Below, piece by piece: positions 12,281-21,233 of a DNA stretch of 36,377 nt. Below the pieces are notes generated by a model. That model was not told the DNA's origin, did not search any database, and was given only the letters and a program-made list of their open reading frames with translations. This DNA is from Mesorhizobium sp. L2C084A000. Its GTDB lineage: Bacteria; Pseudomonadota; Alphaproteobacteria; Rhizobiales; Rhizobiaceae. The stretch lies in contig NZ_AYWX01000007.1 of NCBI RefSeq assembly GCF_000502875.1, positions 1 through 36,377 on the forward strand, written 5' to 3'. The translations under genes and the position numbers were made by a program. The first letter of the stretch is position 1. Every line of letters starts with the position of its first letter.

Positions 12281-13090
12281 CTAACCAATCTTGTTGGGGA
12301 TCCGCGCTTCTATCCTGCTGAACGCAAAGACCAGAATACCGGTGATCATCATGTAGATCAGCGCCAGCAGCAGCAGGGGTTCATAGGTGAGATAGGTGTC
12401 CTGCCGCACCTTGGACGAAACGGCGAAGATGTCGATGACGCTGATCGTCGCCACCAGCGGCGTCGATTTCAACTGCAGCACGGTCTCCCCGGTCAGCGTC
12501 GGCAACGCCCGATAGATGGCTTGCGGCAGCCAGATGCGCCGGAACGCCTTCCAGCGGCTCATGCCGAACGCGCGGGCGGCTTCGAGTTGCCCCTTCGGCA
12601 CGCCCGCAAAGGCGCCGCGCATCACCTCGCCCTCATAGCCGGCGAACGACAGGGTCAACGCCAGCACGCCATAGGGCCAGGCTTGCCGCAGATATGGCCA
12701 CATCCAGGATTCGCGGATCCAGGGATATTGCGGGAACAGCGAGCCCAGGCCGTAGTAAAGCAGCCATAGCTGGATCAGCAGCGGCGTGCCCCGGATCACC
12801 GTGCAGAACACCTTGGCGGGCGCGGCGAACCAGAATGAGCCGGCGGCTTGCGCCAGCCCTAGCGGCACGGCCAGCAGGAAGCCCAGGACGCAGGTGACGG
12901 CCAGGATCCACAGCGACCGCCAGATGCCGATCAAGCCCATTTCATAATATTGCGGCAGCCAGTCCCAGCGCATGAAAAAGGCGGCCGACAGAACCAGGCC
13001 GAGTGCGATCAGGATCAGCACGATGCGGTGCGGCTGCAGCCACAGCGACGTTCGCGCGACGACATTGATGATGGCGGCCTCGTTGGCCAT
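12281..13090 (-). CDS. basic amino-acid ABC transporter permease (second)
   Basis: A 269-residue inner-membrane permease of the HisM/ArtM type (MetI-like fold), with hydrophobic segments spread over the length. The signature EAA loop is GAFAGVPKGQLEAARAFGMSRWKAFRRIWLPQA at about residues 157-190, which contacts the ATPase. PLVATISVIDIF is the usual next helix. The start at MANEAAIINVV is set by AGGAGG 7 nt upstream. Its ATG overlaps the TGA of the first permease (TGATG), so the two are translationally coupled. The stop codon touches the 8-bp repeat array. Confidence 0.92.
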   Translation of the reverse strand: MANEAAIINVVARTSLWLQPHRIVLILIALGLVLSAAFFMRWDWLPQYYEMGLIGIWRSLWILAVTCVLGFLLAVPLGLAQAAGSFWFAAPAKVFCTVIRGTPLLIQLWLLYYGLGSLFPQYPWIRESWMWPYLRQAWPYGVLALTLSFAGYEGEVMRGAFAGVPKGQLEAARAFGMSRWKAFRRIWLPQAIYRALPTLTGETVLQLKSTPLVATISVIDIFAVSSKVRQDTYLTYEPLLLLALIYMMITGILVFAFSRIEARIPNKIG

Positions 13091-13863
13091 CAGCGCGCCT
13101 CCTTGAGCGAAGGCATGCCGCGCCGCGACCATGCCTCGACCCGGCCGATGATGAGATTGGAGACCAGCGACAGCAGCAGATAGAGCACGCCCGCCGCGAA
13201 AAAGAAGGTGAAATAGGCTTTGGTGACGCCCGCCGCCTGCCGCGTCGCCAGCGCCAGTTCGTAGAAACCGACGACCGCCAGCAGCGCGGTGTCCTTGGTG
13301 GCGATCAGCCAGAGATTGGCGAGGCCCGGTATGGCGAAGGGCAGCATTGACGGCAAGGTGATGCGCCGCAACATCAGGCCCGGAGACATTCCATAGGCGC
13401 GGGCGGCCTCGATCTGGCCCTGCGGAATGGCCAGGATCGCGCCGCGTATCACCTCTGTCGAATAGGCGCCCTGGACAAAGCCGAGCACGGCGATGCCGGC
13501 GGCAAGGCCACTCACGTCGACGCGCTGATAGCCCATGGCCGTCAGCGCCTGATTGATCAGGTCGGTTCCGGCGTAATAGAGCAGCAGGATCAGCACCAGT
13601 TCGGGCACCGCGCGCACGATGGTGGTGTAGACCGCCAGGAGATCGCGCACCACCGGCCCGCCATAAAGTTTGCCATAGGCGCCGCCGGTGCCGATCAGAA
13701 GGCCGAGGCACGTGGCGCCCAGCGCGATCTCGATCGAATGGAGCAGCCCAACCAAAAGAGCCCCGCCCCAGCCTGGCGGGTAGGGCGAGAGAAGCTCGGT
13801 GATGCCGGCCGCGGAGGCCGAAAGAAGTGCGTCGATCAGCGTCGCCCCCGAAGTGCTGGCCAA
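13090..13863 (-). CDS. basic amino-acid ABC transporter permease (first)
   Basis: A permease of about 257 residues, HisQ/ArtQ type. ITELLSPYPPGWGGALLVGLLHSIEIALGA begins the first helix, and the EAA loop is GAILAIPQGQIEAARAYGMSPGLMLRRITLPSM. The start is uncertain because no ATG lies near the N-terminus. A TTG at 13863 is used here; a CTG at 13839 behind a G-rich GGGGGCG is the alternative. The frame is open further upstream, but that part contains a hairpin and reads as non-coding. It pairs with the second permease as the membrane heterodimer. Confidence 0.9.
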   Translation of the reverse strand: MASTSGATLIDALLSASAAGITELLSPYPPGWGGALLVGLLHSIEIALGATCLGLLIGTGGAYGKLYGGPVVRDLLAVYTTIVRAVPELVLILLLYYAGTDLINQALTAMGYQRVDVSGLAAGIAVLGFVQGAYSTEVIRGAILAIPQGQIEAARAYGMSPGLMLRRITLPSMLPFAIPGLANLWLIATKDTALLAVVGFYELALATRQAAGVTKAYFTFFFAAGVLYLLLSLVSNLIIGRVEAWSRRGMPSLKEAR

Positions 13864-13885
13864 CCGCCGACGGCTGCGTCGGCGG
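13864..13885 (-). terminator. hairpin between binding-protein and permease genes
   Basis: A perfect 8-bp stem, CCGCCGAC paired with GTCGGCGG, has a 6-nt loop and lies just before the permease start, without a U-run. In binding-protein-dependent importers such hairpins stabilise the upstream binding-protein message or partly stop transcription, giving excess binding protein. That role is inferred here. Confidence 0.5.
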
Positions 13886-13957
13886 CAAACATGCCTGGGA
13901 AAGATCGAGCAGGGGGCATGGCGCTGGCGCCATGCCCCACCGCTCATACGAGGATCG

Positions 13958-14758
13958 TCAGTTCGACTGTGCGCCGCCACCGCCGTAAATGTCGAAATCG
14001 AAGTATTTCTTCGAGATCTCGTCATATTTGCCGTTGGCGCGGATCGCCTTGATGCCGGCGTTGATTTTGCCCTTCAGTTCGGTGTCTTCCTTGCGCACGC
14101 CGGCGCCGACGCCCGGTCCGAGCACTTCGTCGTCAGGAGCGACCATCCCCTTCAAGTCGCAGCAGGCCTTGCCCTGGTCGGATTTCAGGAACTCGCCAAG
14201 CGCGATGGAATCGGCCTGAACCGCATCGAGGCGGCCGGCGGCCAGATCGTTGTTGGCCTCGTCCTGGGTCTGGTATTCCTTGATCTCCGAGGCTGTGCTG
14301 CCAAAGTGCTTCTTGGCGTAGACAGCGTGCACCGTCGAAACCTGCACGCCGACGATCTTGCCCTTGAGGTCGTCCGGGGCGGAGCCGAATTTCTGGTCCT
14401 TGGGGCCGATGATCGCGGTCGGCGTGTTATAGTACTTGTCCGAGAAATCGATCGTCTTCGCGCGTTCGGCGGTGATCGACATCGAGGAGACGATGAGGTC
14501 GATCTTCTTGGTCGTCAGTGCCGGGATGATGCCGTCCCAGGCGACCGGGGTAATGACGCAATCGAGCTTCTCCTCGGCGCAGACGGCATCGATGAAGTCG
14601 ATCTCCCAACCGACCCACTTGCCCGAAGCATCGGGCGAGGTGAAGGGCGGATAAGGCTCGGCGGCGACGCCGATCTTGACCGGATCGGCCTTGGCCACGC
14701 CCATGGCGGCGACGCCGAGCAGCAGCGCTGCGGCGAATGTTTTCAGAACAGTCTTCAT
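13958..14758 (-). CDS. basic amino-acid (Lys/Arg/Orn/His-type) ABC transporter substrate-binding protein
   Basis: A 266-residue periplasmic binding protein with a signal peptide at 1-24 (cleavage after VAKA). The family 3 pattern is complete: EPYPPF, GKWVGWEIDFIDAVCAEE, ALTTKKIDLIVSSMSITAERAKTIDFSDKYY, GVQVSTVHA and the C-terminal GKYDEISKKYF. The Ser-Ser-Met-Ser-Ile-Thr..Arg segment corresponds to the ligand carboxylate-binding Ser and Arg of the HisJ/ArgT (LAO) family, which binds cationic amino acids. The two cysteine pairs (ACCDL and VCAEEKLDCV) are notable. GGGAG precedes the ATG by 7 nt. It is the second gene of the importer operon, 54 bp after the ATPase. Confidence 0.93.
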   Translation of the reverse strand: MKTVLKTFAAALLLGVAAMGVAKADPVKIGVAAEPYPPFTSPDASGKWVGWEIDFIDAVCAEEKLDCVITPVAWDGIIPALTTKKIDLIVSSMSITAERAKTIDFSDKYYNTPTAIIGPKDQKFGSAPDDLKGKIVGVQVSTVHAVYAKKHFGSTASEIKEYQTQDEANNDLAAGRLDAVQADSIALGEFLKSDQGKACCDLKGMVAPDDEVLGPGVGAGVRKEDTELKGKINAGIKAIRANGKYDEISKKYFDFDIYGGGGAQSN

Positions 14759-14812
14759 GTCACGACTCCCAGTTTGTTGTTGGTTCCCGGTTTTCTTCCG
14801 TCCCGGCCTGTC

Positions 14813-15655
14813 CTAGCCGATGTTGCGGATGAACTGCTTCAGCCTTTCGGATTTGGGCGCGCCGAAGATCTGCTCCGGCGGGCCTTCTTCCTCGACCAAT
14901 CCATTGTAGAGATAGACGACATGCGTCGCGACCTCGCGGGCGAACTTCATCTCGTGGGTGACCAGCACCATGGTGCGGCCTTCGCGCGCCAGGTCGCCGA
15001 TCACCTTCAGCACCTCACCGACCAGCTCGGGATCGAGTGCGGAGGTGGGCTCGTCGAACAGCATGACGCGCGGATTGATGGCCAGCGCCCGGGCGATCGC
15101 CGCGCGCTGCTGCTGGCCGCCCGACAGATAGGCCGGATAGACGTCGCGCTTTTCGGCCAGACCGACACGGGCGAGCAGTTTCTCGGCCTCGCCGATCGCC
15201 ACATCGCGCTTGATGCCAAGCACATGTACGGGAACCTCGATGACGTTTTCGATCAGCGTCATGTGGCTCCACAGGTTGAAGTTCTGGAACACCATGCCGA
15301 GCTTGGAGCGGATGCGCTCGATCTGCTTGCGGTCGGCCGGGACCGTGTGGCCATGGCTGTCGGCCTTGAGCTTGATCTCCTCGCCATTGACGCGGATGAT
15401 GCCGCTGGTGGGGTTTTCCAGGCAGTTGATGCAGCGCAGCAGGGTCGATTTGCCTGAGCCCGAGCCGCCGATGATGGCGATGACCTCGCCGTCGCGCGCC
15501 GACAGCGAGACGCCCTTCAGCACATGCAGCTCACCGAATCTCTTGTGCAGGTTCTCGACATGGATGGCTTCGGCGGCGCCGTCCTGCGCCGTATGTTTCA
15601 ATGCGGGTGCGGCGCTTTGCGCTGTCATCCCGGATGCGGCGCTTATGGCCGTCAT
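14813..15655 (-). CDS. basic amino-acid ABC transporter ATP-binding protein
   Basis: A 280-residue ATPase of the HisP/ArtP group. It has Walker A GGSGSGKS, Q-loop VFQNFNLWSHMT, ABC signature LSGGQQQR, Walker B VMLFDEP, D-loop SALD and the H-loop VTHEM. A longer-than-usual N-terminus (about 30 residues, Ala/Ser-rich) precedes the core at AIHVENLHKRFG. ATG at 15655 is chosen. A GTG at 15664 is in frame but has its ribosome site too close. It is the first gene of the minus-strand operon. A 16-bp perfect palindrome lies right upstream of the start. Confidence 0.93.
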   Translation of the reverse strand: MTAISAASGMTAQSAAPALKHTAQDGAAEAIHVENLHKRFGELHVLKGVSLSARDGEVIAIIGGSGSGKSTLLRCINCLENPTSGIIRVNGEEIKLKADSHGHTVPADRKQIERIRSKLGMVFQNFNLWSHMTLIENVIEVPVHVLGIKRDVAIGEAEKLLARVGLAEKRDVYPAYLSGGQQQRAAIARALAINPRVMLFDEPTSALDPELVGEVLKVIGDLAREGRTMVLVTHEMKFAREVATHVVYLYNGLVEEEGPPEQIFGAPKSERLKQFIRNIG

Positions 15656-15662
15656 TCCTTCC

Positions 15663-15678
15663 ACGCTCCGCGGAGCGT
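15663..15678. promoter_or_regulatory. 16-bp perfect palindrome at the start of the importer operon
   Basis: ACGCTCCGCGGAGCGT is perfectly self-complementary and ends 7 bp before the ATPase start codon, overlapping its ribosome-binding region. GAGCTC follows at 15681-15686. It could be an operator for a dimeric regulator or an mRNA hairpin masking translation. No regulator gene is adjacent. Confidence 0.4.
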
Positions 15679-15845
15679 TCGAGCTCGTCGCTGCTGGTAT
15701 CTTTTACCCATTACCCGTCACTGGACAGAGTTCCCATGCTCAGGATGGACCGTTCCGCTTGCCTCCGTCAACCATGGTTTTTGGACTATTGATCACAGCT
15801 TGCTGTAGTGGTTAGTGGCGCCAACCGACGTTCAGGGAGAATTTA

Positions 15846-16721
15846 GTGGGCAAATCATACGGGTCGCAGTCCATGGCCGGACCCCTGAAACGCGTGTTGA
15901 TGCGGTCCGCCACGAGCGCCATGCGTCATGCCAGGGCACAGGAATGGCACTATGGTCCGGGGTTCGATCCGCAGAAGGCGGCGGCCCAGCATGAGCAGTT
16001 GACCAGCATGGTCGCGGCTTCCGGCGCCGAGATCGAATGGCTGACGGACGCCGATGACGGGCTGGCCGATTCCGTCTTCACCCATGATCCGTCGCTGATG
16101 ACCGATCATGGCGCGATTATCCTTTCGATGGGCAAGGCGCTGCGCCGTGCCGAGCCCGGTCTGCACGAGGCAGCTTACAAGCGCATGGGGATACCCATTC
16201 TCGGTCGGATCGATGATCCGGGGCAGGTGGAAGGCGGCGACTGCGTCTGGGTCGATGCAACCACGCTGGCCGTCGGTCGTGGCGTACGCACCAACCAGGA
16301 CGGCATCCAGCAGCTTTCGAACCTGCTCTCGCCCAAGGGCATTTCGGTCTTCGGTTTCGACCTGCCGCTCTGGCACGGCGAGGAAGCCTGCCTGCATCTG
16401 ATGTCGGTGATCAGCCCGCTCGCCGACGATTTGGCGCTGGTCTACCCGCCCTTGCTGCCGGCCCCCTTCTACCAGATGCTGCGGGGTCGCGGCATCAAGC
16501 TGGTCGAGGGCGATGCCGACGAGTTCTTCGCTTCCAGCGGGCTCAGTCTCAATGTGCTGCCGACCGCGCCGCGCCAGATCATTGCCGTTGCCGGCTTTCC
16601 CAGGACGGCGGCCGCCATGGAAGCGGCCGGCTGCACGGTCGCCACCTTCGATGCGGATGCGCTCTGCATCGCCTGCGAGGGCGGTCCGACCTGCCTGACG
16701 CGCCCGGTGCTGCGCCAATGA
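15846..16721 (+). CDS. dimethylarginine dimethylaminohydrolase-like (guanidine-modifying) enzyme
   Basis: A 291-residue enzyme of the amidinotransferase / arginine-deiminase superfamily (pentein fold). The catalytic set is visible: HDP with Asp81, EGGD with Glu129, His184 in ACLHLMSV, and the C-terminal nucleophile Cys283 in GGPTCLTRP. Related enzymes hydrolyse N-methylated arginines to citrulline plus methylamines (DDAH) or deiminate arginine. The exact substrate cannot be read from the motifs. The start is GTG at 15846 with AGGGAGA 5-7 nt upstream. It overlaps the next gene by 4 nt (ATGA), so the two are translationally coupled. It is divergent from the basic amino-acid importer. Confidence 0.85.
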   Translation: MGKSYGSQSMAGPLKRVLMRSATSAMRHARAQEWHYGPGFDPQKAAAQHEQLTSMVAASGAEIEWLTDADDGLADSVFTHDPSLMTDHGAIILSMGKALRRAEPGLHEAAYKRMGIPILGRIDDPGQVEGGDCVWVDATTLAVGRGVRTNQDGIQQLSNLLSPKGISVFGFDLPLWHGEEACLHLMSVISPLADDLALVYPPLLPAPFYQMLRGRGIKLVEGDADEFFASSGLSLNVLPTAPRQIIAVAGFPRTAAAMEAAGCTVATFDADALCIACEGGPTCLTRPVLRQ

Positions 16722-18319
16722 TCGCCACTGGGACCACCACTGGGACGACCGTCGGCGAGGCGTTGATTTCGCTGCTTGAAGCGCATGGCGTCGACACGGT
16801 GTTCGGCATTCCGGGCGTCCACACGGTCGAACTCTATCGCGGGCTGGCGCGCTCGAAGATCCGCCACGTCACGCCGCGCCACGAACAAGGCGCCGGCTTC
16901 ATGGCCGATGGCTACGCACGCGCCAGCGGCAGGCCGGGCGTCGCCTTCGTCATCACCGGACCGGGGCTGACCAACACCATCACCGCCATGGGGCAGGCAC
17001 GCGCTGATTCGGTGCCGATGCTGGTCATATCCGGCGTCAACGCCATGCCGACGCTGGGCAAGGGCCTCGGCCATCTGCATGAACTGCCGGATCAGCGCGG
17101 CATGATGGAGAAGGTGGCGCTGTTTTCGAAGCGCGTCACCGAGGCCAGCGAATTGCCCGCTGCTCTGGCGCAGGCCTTCGCCCTGTTTTCATTGGCCCGG
17201 CCCGGCCCGGTGCATATCGAGATCCCGACCGACGTCATGGTCAAGCCGGCGGATGGCATCGCTGCCATGCTGAGCAATGTGACGCCACCCGCGCCGGAAG
17301 GTGCCGCAATTGCCAGCGCGGCCAAACTCATCGCTGCCGCGCGCCGCCCGCTGATCCTGGTCGGCGGCGGCGCCAAACGCGCCGGGGCGCCATTGCGGCG
17401 TCTGGCCGAGCGGCTGGGAGCGCCGGTCGTCCAGACCACCAATGCGCGCGGCCTGCTGCATGGTCATCCGCTTTGCGTGCCGGCCAGTCCCAGCCTGAAG
17501 ACAGTACGGGCGCTGATGGCCGAAGCCGATCTGGTCATTGCCGCCGGCACCGAATTCGGCCCGACCGACTATGACGGCTACAGCGATGGCGGCTTCGTCC
17601 TGCCCGCCAATCTGATCCGCATCGATATCGGCGCGGACCAGATTGCCCGCCGCCCGGCAACCGTTTCGATCCAGGCCGATTGCGCCGAGGCGCTCGAAGC
17701 GCTGCTTCTGGAAACGGGCCATGTCCGGGCAAGCGAGGGCGGTCCGTCGCGCGCAGCTGCTACACGAAAAGCAGCCTTTGCCGAGCTCAATCCGACCCTG
17801 CAGGCGCAAGTGCGTGCCGTCGAGATGATCCGCGACACCTTGCCGGGCGCGCTCATCGTCGGCGATTCGACGCAGCCGATCTATGCGGCCAACCTCTATT
17901 ACGACCACGACCGCCCAGGCGGCTGGTTCAATGCCGCCACCGGCTTCGGCGCGCTCGGCTATGGCCCGCCGGCGGCGATTGGCGCGGCCCTTGCGATACC
18001 CGATGCGCCGGTTGTCTGCCTGACCGGCGACGGCGGCTTCCAGTTCACGCTGCCGGAGTTGGGCGCCGCGCTCGATGCGCGGGCGCCGGTCATCTTCATC
18101 GTCTGGAATAACAGAGGCTACCGCGAGATCGAAACCTCCATGCTCGATGTCGGTGTCGAGCCCGTCGGCGTATCGCCGGCGCCGCCCGATTTCTGCAAGC
18201 TGGCCGAGGCCTATGGCATCGGCGCCGAACGGCTTGCCGATATCGACGCTCTCGCGGACGCGTTGAAGCGCGCCCGGGCCACCGGACTGCCGCGCGTCAT
18301 CGAAATCACGGTTGACTGA
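16718..18319 (+). CDS. thiamine-diphosphate enzyme, likely 5-guanidino-2-oxopentanoate (2-ketoarginine) decarboxylase
   Basis: A 533-residue member of the acetolactate-synthase/benzoylformate-decarboxylase family. The N-terminal PYR domain has GIPGVHTVELYRGL and the cofactor-activating Glu56 in RHEQGAGFMADGYAR. A central transhydrogenase-like domain follows. The C-terminal PP domain has GDG (437-439) and NN (464-465), the Mg-ThDP motif. The GVHTVELYRGL segment matches my memory of AruI-type 2-ketoarginine decarboxylases (arginine transaminase pathway), which give 4-guanidinobutyraldehyde and CO2. The partner enzymes (arginine transaminase or D-arginine dehydrogenase, guanidinobutyrase) are not in the window. 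It shares a transcript with the DDAH-like gene. An alternative is another 2-oxo-acid decarboxylase or a synthase-like enzyme. Confidence 0.82.
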   Translation: MIATGTTTGTTVGEALISLLEAHGVDTVFGIPGVHTVELYRGLARSKIRHVTPRHEQGAGFMADGYARASGRPGVAFVITGPGLTNTITAMGQARADSVPMLVISGVNAMPTLGKGLGHLHELPDQRGMMEKVALFSKRVTEASELPAALAQAFALFSLARPGPVHIEIPTDVMVKPADGIAAMLSNVTPPAPEGAAIASAAKLIAAARRPLILVGGGAKRAGAPLRRLAERLGAPVVQTTNARGLLHGHPLCVPASPSLKTVRALMAEADLVIAAGTEFGPTDYDGYSDGGFVLPANLIRIDIGADQIARRPATVSIQADCAEALEALLLETGHVRASEGGPSRAAATRKAAFAELNPTLQAQVRAVEMIRDTLPGALIVGDSTQPIYAANLYYDHDRPGGWFNAATGFGALGYGPPAAIGAALAIPDAPVVCLTGDGGFQFTLPELGAALDARAPVIFIVWNNRGYREIETSMLDVGVEPVGVSPAPPDFCKLAEAYGIGAERLADIDALADALKRARATGLPRVIEITVD

Positions 18320-18505
18320 AGGACGGTGCTACGTATTTCCCGTCTCGACGGCCCTGAACCACGGCCGGCCGGTGGGCGGACGCATGCAAAGACGCGACAA
18401 CTGCCATGTCGAGATGTCAATTGAGTGATGGCGCAAAAGGCGCGACGCTTCGCGTCGGCGGCACAGAAACGACCTAACGACAAAAAAATGACAGGAGCGT
18501 CCAAG

Positions 18506-19213
18506 ATGACGGAAACACTTGAAGGCAAGCATATCGTCGTGACCGGTGGAACCGGTGCGCTCGGCGGTGCGGTTGTCGGCAAACTGCTGAGTGACGGCGC
18601 GATCTGCCATGTGCCCAACGCCCATGCTGCCGCCCCCACGCATTTCCCCTTTACCACGCATGACCGTGTCCAGCTGGTGCACAACGTCGATCTCTCGGAC
18701 CCTGCCAAGGTCGAAGCGTTCTACAGCCAGGTTCCAGGCCTTTGGGGCTCGATCCATCTGGCCGGCGGCTTCACCTCGGCACCTGTTGAAAAGATCGAGT
18801 CGGCGTCCTTTGCCGAGATGATGGACACCAATGCGCGCACAGCCTTCCTGTGCTGCCGCGCCGCGGTACGCTCTATGCTCGCATCGGATACCGCGGGCCG
18901 TATCGTCAACGTCACCGCGCGCGCCGGGCTCGATCCGCGACGCGGCGCCGGCATGGTCGCTTACGCCGCCAGCAAGGCGGCGGTGGCAGCCATGACGGTG
19001 GCGATGGCCGAAGAGCTGAAGCACAAGGGCATCCTGGTCAATGCCGTGGCGCCGTCGACACTCGATACGCCGGCAAACCGCGCCGACATGCCGGATGCCG
19101 ATGTCACCAGATGGGTCAGCCTCGAAGCCGCCGCCGAGGCCATCGCCTATCTGGCATCGCCGGCCAATCTGGCGATGAGTGGTACGCTGGTGCCGCTTTA
19201 CGGCAGGGCGTAA
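18506..19213 (+). CDS. SDR family oxidoreductase
   Basis: A 235-residue classical SDR: TGGTGALGG cofactor loop at 14-22, LAGG in place of NNAG at 86-89, and Tyr153/Lys157 in YAASK. The position of the usual catalytic Ser (NISS) reads NVTARAG, so a Thr may replace it. MTETLEGKHIV at 18506 is chosen because AGGAG lies 8 nt upstream; another ATG 18 nt upstream lacks a ribosome site. It follows the decarboxylase gene by 186 bp on the same strand, with a small hairpin (18443-18457) between them, so it may have its own promoter. Substrate unknown; an alcohol or keto product of the guanidino pathway is possible. Confidence 0.85.
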   Translation: MTETLEGKHIVVTGGTGALGGAVVGKLLSDGAICHVPNAHAAAPTHFPFTTHDRVQLVHNVDLSDPAKVEAFYSQVPGLWGSIHLAGGFTSAPVEKIESASFAEMMDTNARTAFLCCRAAVRSMLASDTAGRIVNVTARAGLDPRRGAGMVAYAASKAAVAAMTVAMAEELKHKGILVNAVAPSTLDTPANRADMPDADVTRWVSLEAAAEAIAYLASPANLAMSGTLVPLYGRA

Positions 19214-19240
19214 CCTTCCACCCTTTACCGCGGTCAAAGA

Positions 19241-19272
19241 AAAACCCCGCCGGATTGTTCCGGCGGGGTTTT
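19241..19272. terminator. bidirectional Rho-independent terminator
   Basis: A 13-bp perfect stem, AAAACCCCGCCGG paired with CCGGCGGGGTTTT, has a 6-nt loop and T-rich flanks on both strands. It lies between the convergent SDR gene and rpsA. Confidence 0.9.
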
Positions 19273-19326
19273 GTTTTCGAGCCTGTGCGAAAACTTCGCT
19301 TCGAAGGGCTTCGCGGTGCGAAGGGC

Positions 19327-21024
19327 TTAGCTGCCCTGCTTCTTCAGCGCGGCACCCAGGATGTCGCCCAGCGAAGCGCCGGAGTCGGTCGAGCCGTACT
19401 GAGCGACCGCTTCCTTCTCTTCGGCGATTTCCAGCGCCTTGATCGAGACCTGCAGCTTGCGGGTCTTCTTGTCGAAGGCGATGACGCGCGCGTCGACCTT
19501 CTGGCCGACGGTGAAGCGCTCGGGGCGCTGCTCGTCGCGGTCACGGCTCAGATCGGAGCGCTTGATGAAGGTTTCGATGCCGCTGTCGACCAGCCGCACT
19601 TCCAGACCGCCATCCTTGACGCCGATGACTTCACAGGTGACGACCGCGTTCTTGCGCAGTTCGCCTGAAGTCGCCGCTTCGCCGACCGTATCCTTGGCCA
19701 GCTGCTTGATGCCGAGCGAGATGCGCTCCTTGTCGATGTCGACATCGAGCACCTGCGCCTTGACCATGTCGCCGCGATTGTACTCTTCGATGACCTGCTC
19801 GCCCGGACGGGTCCAGTCGAGGTCGGAAAGGTGCACCATGCCGTCCACGTCGCCTTCGAGGCCGATGAACAGGCCGAACTCGGTCTTGTTCTTGACCTCG
19901 CCCTCGACCTGGCTGCCGACCGGATGGCTCGAGGCGAAAGCCTGCCACGGATTCTCGAGCGTCTGCTTGAGGCCGAGCGAGATGCGGCGCTTGGCCGGAT
20001 CGACCTCGAGCACCACCACGTCGACTTCCTGGGTCGTCGACAGGATCTTGCCGGGATGCACGTTCTTCTTCGTCCACGACATTTCCGAAACGTGGATGAG
20101 ACCCTCGATGCCCGGCTCCAGTTCGACGAACGCGCCGTAGTCGGTGATGTTGGTGACGGTACCCTTGATCTTCTTGCCGATCGGGAACTTGGTGCCGATC
20201 TCGGACCACGGATCGCTCTCGAGCTGCTTCATGCCGAGCGAGATGCGGTGGGTTTCCTGGTTGATGCGGATGATCTGCACCTTGACCGTCTGACCGATGT
20301 TGAGGATTTCGGTCGGATGGTTGACGCGGCGCCATGCCATGTCGGTGACATGCAGCAGGCCGTCGATGCCGCCGAGGTCGACGAACGCACCATAATCGGT
20401 GATGTTCTTGACGACGCCTTCGACAACCTGGCCTTCTTCGAGGTTCTGCACGATTTCCGAACGCTGTTCGGCGCGGCTCTCCTCAAGCACGGTACGGCGC
20501 GACACCACGATGTTGCCGCGGCGGCGATCCATCTTGAGGATCTCGAACGGCTGCGGGTTGTGCATCAGCGGGGAGACGTCGCGGATCGGGCGGATATCGA
20601 CCTGGCTGCGCGGCAGGAAGGCCACGGCGCCGTCGAGGTCGACGGTGAAGCCGCCCTTGACCTGGTTGAAGATGACGCCTTCGACGCGCTCACCCTTGGT
20701 GAACTTCTCTTCCAGGCGGACCCAGCTCTCTTCGCGGCGGGCCTTTTCACGTGAAAGCATCGCTTCGCCAAGCGCGTTTTCGATGCGCTCGACATAGACT
20801 TCGACGGTGTCACCAACCTTGAGGGTGGTGTCCTTGCCCTTGACGCCGAATTCCTTCAGCGGCACGCGGCCTTCGACCTTGAGGCCGACGTCGATGATAG
20901 CCATGTCTTTTTCAATGGCGGTGATGATGCCCTTGACGACCTGACCTTCGCCGGAATGGCCGGCGGTAAAAGATTCTTCGAGCAGGCTCGCGAAATCGTC
21001 GCGAGTGGGATTTGCAGCTGACAT
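19327..21024 (-). CDS. rpsA: 30S ribosomal protein S1
   Basis: A 565-residue S1 that binds mRNA near the ribosome-binding site. It has six S1 (OB-fold) RNA-binding repeats, the clearest being VVEGVVKNITDYGAFVDLGG and IKGTVTNITDYGAFVELEPG with their (I/V)SLG(L/M)KQ ends. The start at MSAANPTRDDF is set by AGGAG 5 nt upstream; an in-frame GTG-type extension of 8 residues is not needed. A 5-bp hairpin (CCCGC/GCGGG, 21042-21059) lies just upstream of the ribosome site and might take part in the autoregulation known for S1. It lies 209 bp after cmk on the same strand, the standard alphaproteobacterial order. Confidence 0.98.
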   Translation of the reverse strand: MSAANPTRDDFASLLEESFTAGHSGEGQVVKGIITAIEKDMAIIDVGLKVEGRVPLKEFGVKGKDTTLKVGDTVEVYVERIENALGEAMLSREKARREESWVRLEEKFTKGERVEGVIFNQVKGGFTVDLDGAVAFLPRSQVDIRPIRDVSPLMHNPQPFEILKMDRRRGNIVVSRRTVLEESRAEQRSEIVQNLEEGQVVEGVVKNITDYGAFVDLGGIDGLLHVTDMAWRRVNHPTEILNIGQTVKVQIIRINQETHRISLGMKQLESDPWSEIGTKFPIGKKIKGTVTNITDYGAFVELEPGIEGLIHVSEMSWTKKNVHPGKILSTTQEVDVVVLEVDPAKRRISLGLKQTLENPWQAFASSHPVGSQVEGEVKNKTEFGLFIGLEGDVDGMVHLSDLDWTRPGEQVIEEYNRGDMVKAQVLDVDIDKERISLGIKQLAKDTVGEAATSGELRKNAVVTCEVIGVKDGGLEVRLVDSGIETFIKRSDLSRDRDEQRPERFTVGQKVDARVIAFDKKTRKLQVSIKALEIAEEKEAVAQYGSTDSGASLGDILGAALKKQGS

Positions 21025-21233
21025 TGTTTCTCCTGGAGTGCCCCGCATCTAAAAGCGGGACGGGCGCCGTGGGTTAGCGTTGCGTTTGGCCTACCGGCGT
21101 TCCGGGCTACAAAAACCCTGGGCCGCTCTTTAAACGGCAATTCCGGCGCATGAAGAATGCTGGCAGGCTGGTTCGTGCCCGATATGGGTATTTTCTTCGC
21201 CTCCGACAACGGAAATACGAGGGAAAACCCGGA

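Noticed and set aside
13091..13933. Upstream extension of the second permease frame to 13933
   Set aside because: The extension runs over the first permease in another frame and reads as Arg/Pro-rich non-coding sequence. The AGGAGG-led ATG at 13090 is the true start.
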